Below, piece after piece: positions 5,382 to 6,536 of a DNA stretch of 6,536 nt. Every line of letters starts with the position of its first letter. Within the stretch, counting starts at the first letter, position 1. Source of the DNA: Sulfurimonas sp. (lineage in GTDB: Bacteria; Campylobacterota; Campylobacteria; Campylobacterales; Sulfurimonadaceae). Location: assembly GCA_021161305.1 (NCBI GenBank), contig JAGHAW010000067.1, forward strand, positions 1 through 6,536, in the 5' to 3' direction. The position numbers and the translations under genes are program-made. The notes below the pieces were generated by a model. The model was not told where the DNA came from, did no database searches, and worked only from the letters and a program-made list of their open reading frames with translations.

Positions 5382-6377
5382 TTATTTCGCCTTTGTTCTA
5401 AGTAGTATAGTGGCATACTCATATCTACCCATAAGCTCTATCAACTCATCAAATTTATAAGCTAGTTCATTTAAAGCCAAATCTTCATCTCCAAGCTCAA
5501 ACCTACTCATATCAAGTGGTTTTTTTGTAAATATGGCAACATATAAATCATAAGTATCCATATCCTCTTCTATAACTCCTGCTTCAAAATAATTTTCACT
5601 TTTTTTTGAAGGAATTTGCAGAGTGTTTTTTATAACACAAGATGGTTGAAGTAGAGTTACTATACCACTTTCATAGACATTTAAAAGTGTTATATATCCA
5701 TCTTGTTTTGCATTAAATCTGAAATAAAAACTATCTCCATCTAGTAAAACATTTTTAGATGATTTAAACTCAAATTTACTGCTTAGAATATTTACAAACA
5801 ACTCCTCAAACTCATCACCGTTTAGTAAAAAAAGTTGTTCCCTATGTTTCAAATACCAAGCCCCGTTTCTTCTATCTAATTTAAAATTGAGTTTATAACC
5901 GAGAGTTGCAGTCATCTTTTTAAACAGTATTGTTTTTGATATATAGGAATTTACTTCTTCATCTTTAGATTCAACATCACCTAAAGTTTTTTTAACTCTA
6001 TGAGACAAATCAAGATTCTCACACATCAGTGCTACAAAAAACTCTCCGTCTCTATGCTCTTGTTTTAGAGTTTGTAAATTTTGTAAATTTAATCTACTTG
6101 TAACTTTTAGTTTTGCTTCACTGTTACTACTATCATTGGTTGAAGTGCTTTTGAAACTGCTATCAATTTTACTAAGCAAAGTTAGTGCAATACTCTCTTT
6201 TGCATTAGCTTCAGCCTCTTTTATGCTTCTGCCTTGACCATAACCGATAAGTTCATACTTAACTGTTGAACATATCTCTCTATTCTTGTACCATTGCGGA
6301 TATATCTTTGGTTTTGGTTCTAAAGTAATACAACCTATAAATAGTAAAGTTATTAAAAAAAACAGAGCTACTTTCAA
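5382..6377 (-). CDS. Outer-membrane lipoprotein with LPP20-like and DUF4384-like domains
   Basis: This 331-residue protein begins with a lipoprotein signal peptide, MKVALFFLITLLFIGC, with lipobox FIGC and lipidated Cys16. The +2 residue is Ile, not Asp, which favours the outer membrane. Residues about 27-125 resemble the LPP20 family: PQWYKNRE, then LIGYGQGRSIKEAEANAKESI, the typical small domain with a long helix. Residues about 211-290 resemble DUF4384: GDSFYFRFNAKQDGYITLL, ESGIVTLLQPS, LQIPSKK and YDLYVAIFTKKPLD. A linker of about 80 residues separates them. The start is TTG; its last two bases are part of the upstream gene's TGA, and there is no usable ATG before residue 155. Cys36 and Cys119 could form a disulfide in the mature protein. 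The function is unknown; DUF4384 domains are often found in or near caspase-family proteins, as here. Confidence 0.85.
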   Translation of the reverse strand: MKVALFFLITLLFIGCITLEPKPKIYPQWYKNREICSTVKYELIGYGQGRSIKEAEANAKESIALTLLSKIDSSFKSTSTNDSSNSEAKLKVTSRLNLQNLQTLKQEHRDGEFFVALMCENLDLSHRVKKTLGDVESKDEEVNSYISKTILFKKMTATLGYKLNFKLDRRNGAWYLKHREQLFLLNGDEFEELFVNILSSKFEFKSSKNVLLDGDSFYFRFNAKQDGYITLLNVYESGIVTLLQPSCVIKNTLQIPSKKSENYFEAGVIEEDMDTYDLYVAIFTKKPLDMSRFELGDEDLALNELAYKFDELIELMGRYEYATILLRTKAK

Positions 6378-6536
6378 AGTTCTAACCCAATATTGCCATC
6401 ATAAACAGGAACTTGCTCATAACTTGCACCCATTTCGTAGGATTTCTCTTGTACATTTGACTTTACATAATCATATAGTCTTTGGATATCAGTATTGTTG
6501 TTTATCAGACCTCTCATAACATAATAAGAAAAAAGT
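6374..6536 (-). CDS. C-terminal end of a caspase-family (peptidase C14-like) protein (5' end outside window)
   Basis: A frame open from the right edge ends in TGA at 6374-6376 and gives 53 residues. It contains FSYYVMRGLINN, then LYDYVKSNVQEKSY, then YEQVPVYDGNIGLEL. The order F-x-YY-hydrophobic-x-x-GL, then xLYDYVxxNV, then a Gln followed by Pro, is characteristic of the end of the caspase p20/p10-like catalytic domain in bacterial caspase-family proteins. Many relatives have an acidic EF-hand-like insert (ADTNxDG type) between the first two elements; here it is shortened to NNNTDIQ. The catalytic His and Cys would lie upstream, outside the window, so activity cannot be judged. The stop overlaps the TTG start of the lipoprotein gene, so the two are probably in one operon. 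The family call rests on the tail alone. Confidence 0.6.
   Translation of the reverse strand, partial: LFSYYVMRGLINNNTDIQRLYDYVKSNVQEKSYEMGASYEQVPVYDGNIGLEL

Noticed and set aside
5381..5422. 14-codon N-terminal extension of the HAD gene from an ATG inside the lipoprotein gene
   Set aside because: The residues are out-of-frame reading of the lipoprotein C-terminus; HAD motif I normally starts within a few residues of the N-terminus, which the TTG at 5380 gives.
6286..6519. 77-codon plus-strand frame across the lipoprotein start and the caspase-like tail
   Set aside because: It is antisense to two well-supported coding frames and shows no recognisable protein features.

Overview
The window looks like a chromosome segment from a free-living Campylobacterota (epsilonproteobacterium), most likely Sulfurimonas or a close relative. 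This is an inference from the AT-rich sequence, tight gene packing with strong AAGGAG ribosome sites, and a four-subunit pyruvate:ferredoxin oxidoreductase in the order gamma-delta-alpha-beta, the order known as porCDAB in Helicobacter. All complete genes are on the minus strand, so the window reads from right to left. Only a gene fragment at the left edge runs on the plus strand.

Right part (6536 to 4733): the last 53 codons of a protein with a caspase-family (peptidase C14-like) C-terminus overlap the start of a lipoprotein gene with an LPP20-like and a DUF4384-like domain. One base after that gene stops, a HAD phosphatase begins. The lipoprotein and the HAD gene both appear to start with TTG and to be translationally coupled to the gene before them. 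Caspase-like proteins and DUF4384 domains are known to occur together, so the first two genes may form a functional pair. What it does is unknown.

Centre (4609 to 1453): porC, porD, porA and porB encode the complete pyruvate:ferredoxin oxidoreductase, which interconverts pyruvate + CoA with acetyl-CoA + CO2 using ferredoxin or flavodoxin. In reductive-TCA Campylobacterota it can run as a carboxylase. At each junction the ribosome site overlaps or sits inside the end of the previous gene. A short leader before porC holds a possible promoter.

The gap 1452 to 1194 holds a composite repeat: a palindrome that reads RHSELDSESN in one frame, next to an imperfect hairpin of about 98 nt. Beyond it lies the candidate luxS promoter.

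Left part (1193 to 176): luxS (S-ribosylhomocysteine lyase: activated methyl cycle and AI-2 synthesis) is followed by an unidentified 100-residue protein and a 67-codon reading frame that may be a truncated remnant. These converge on the plus-strand fragment ending at 137.
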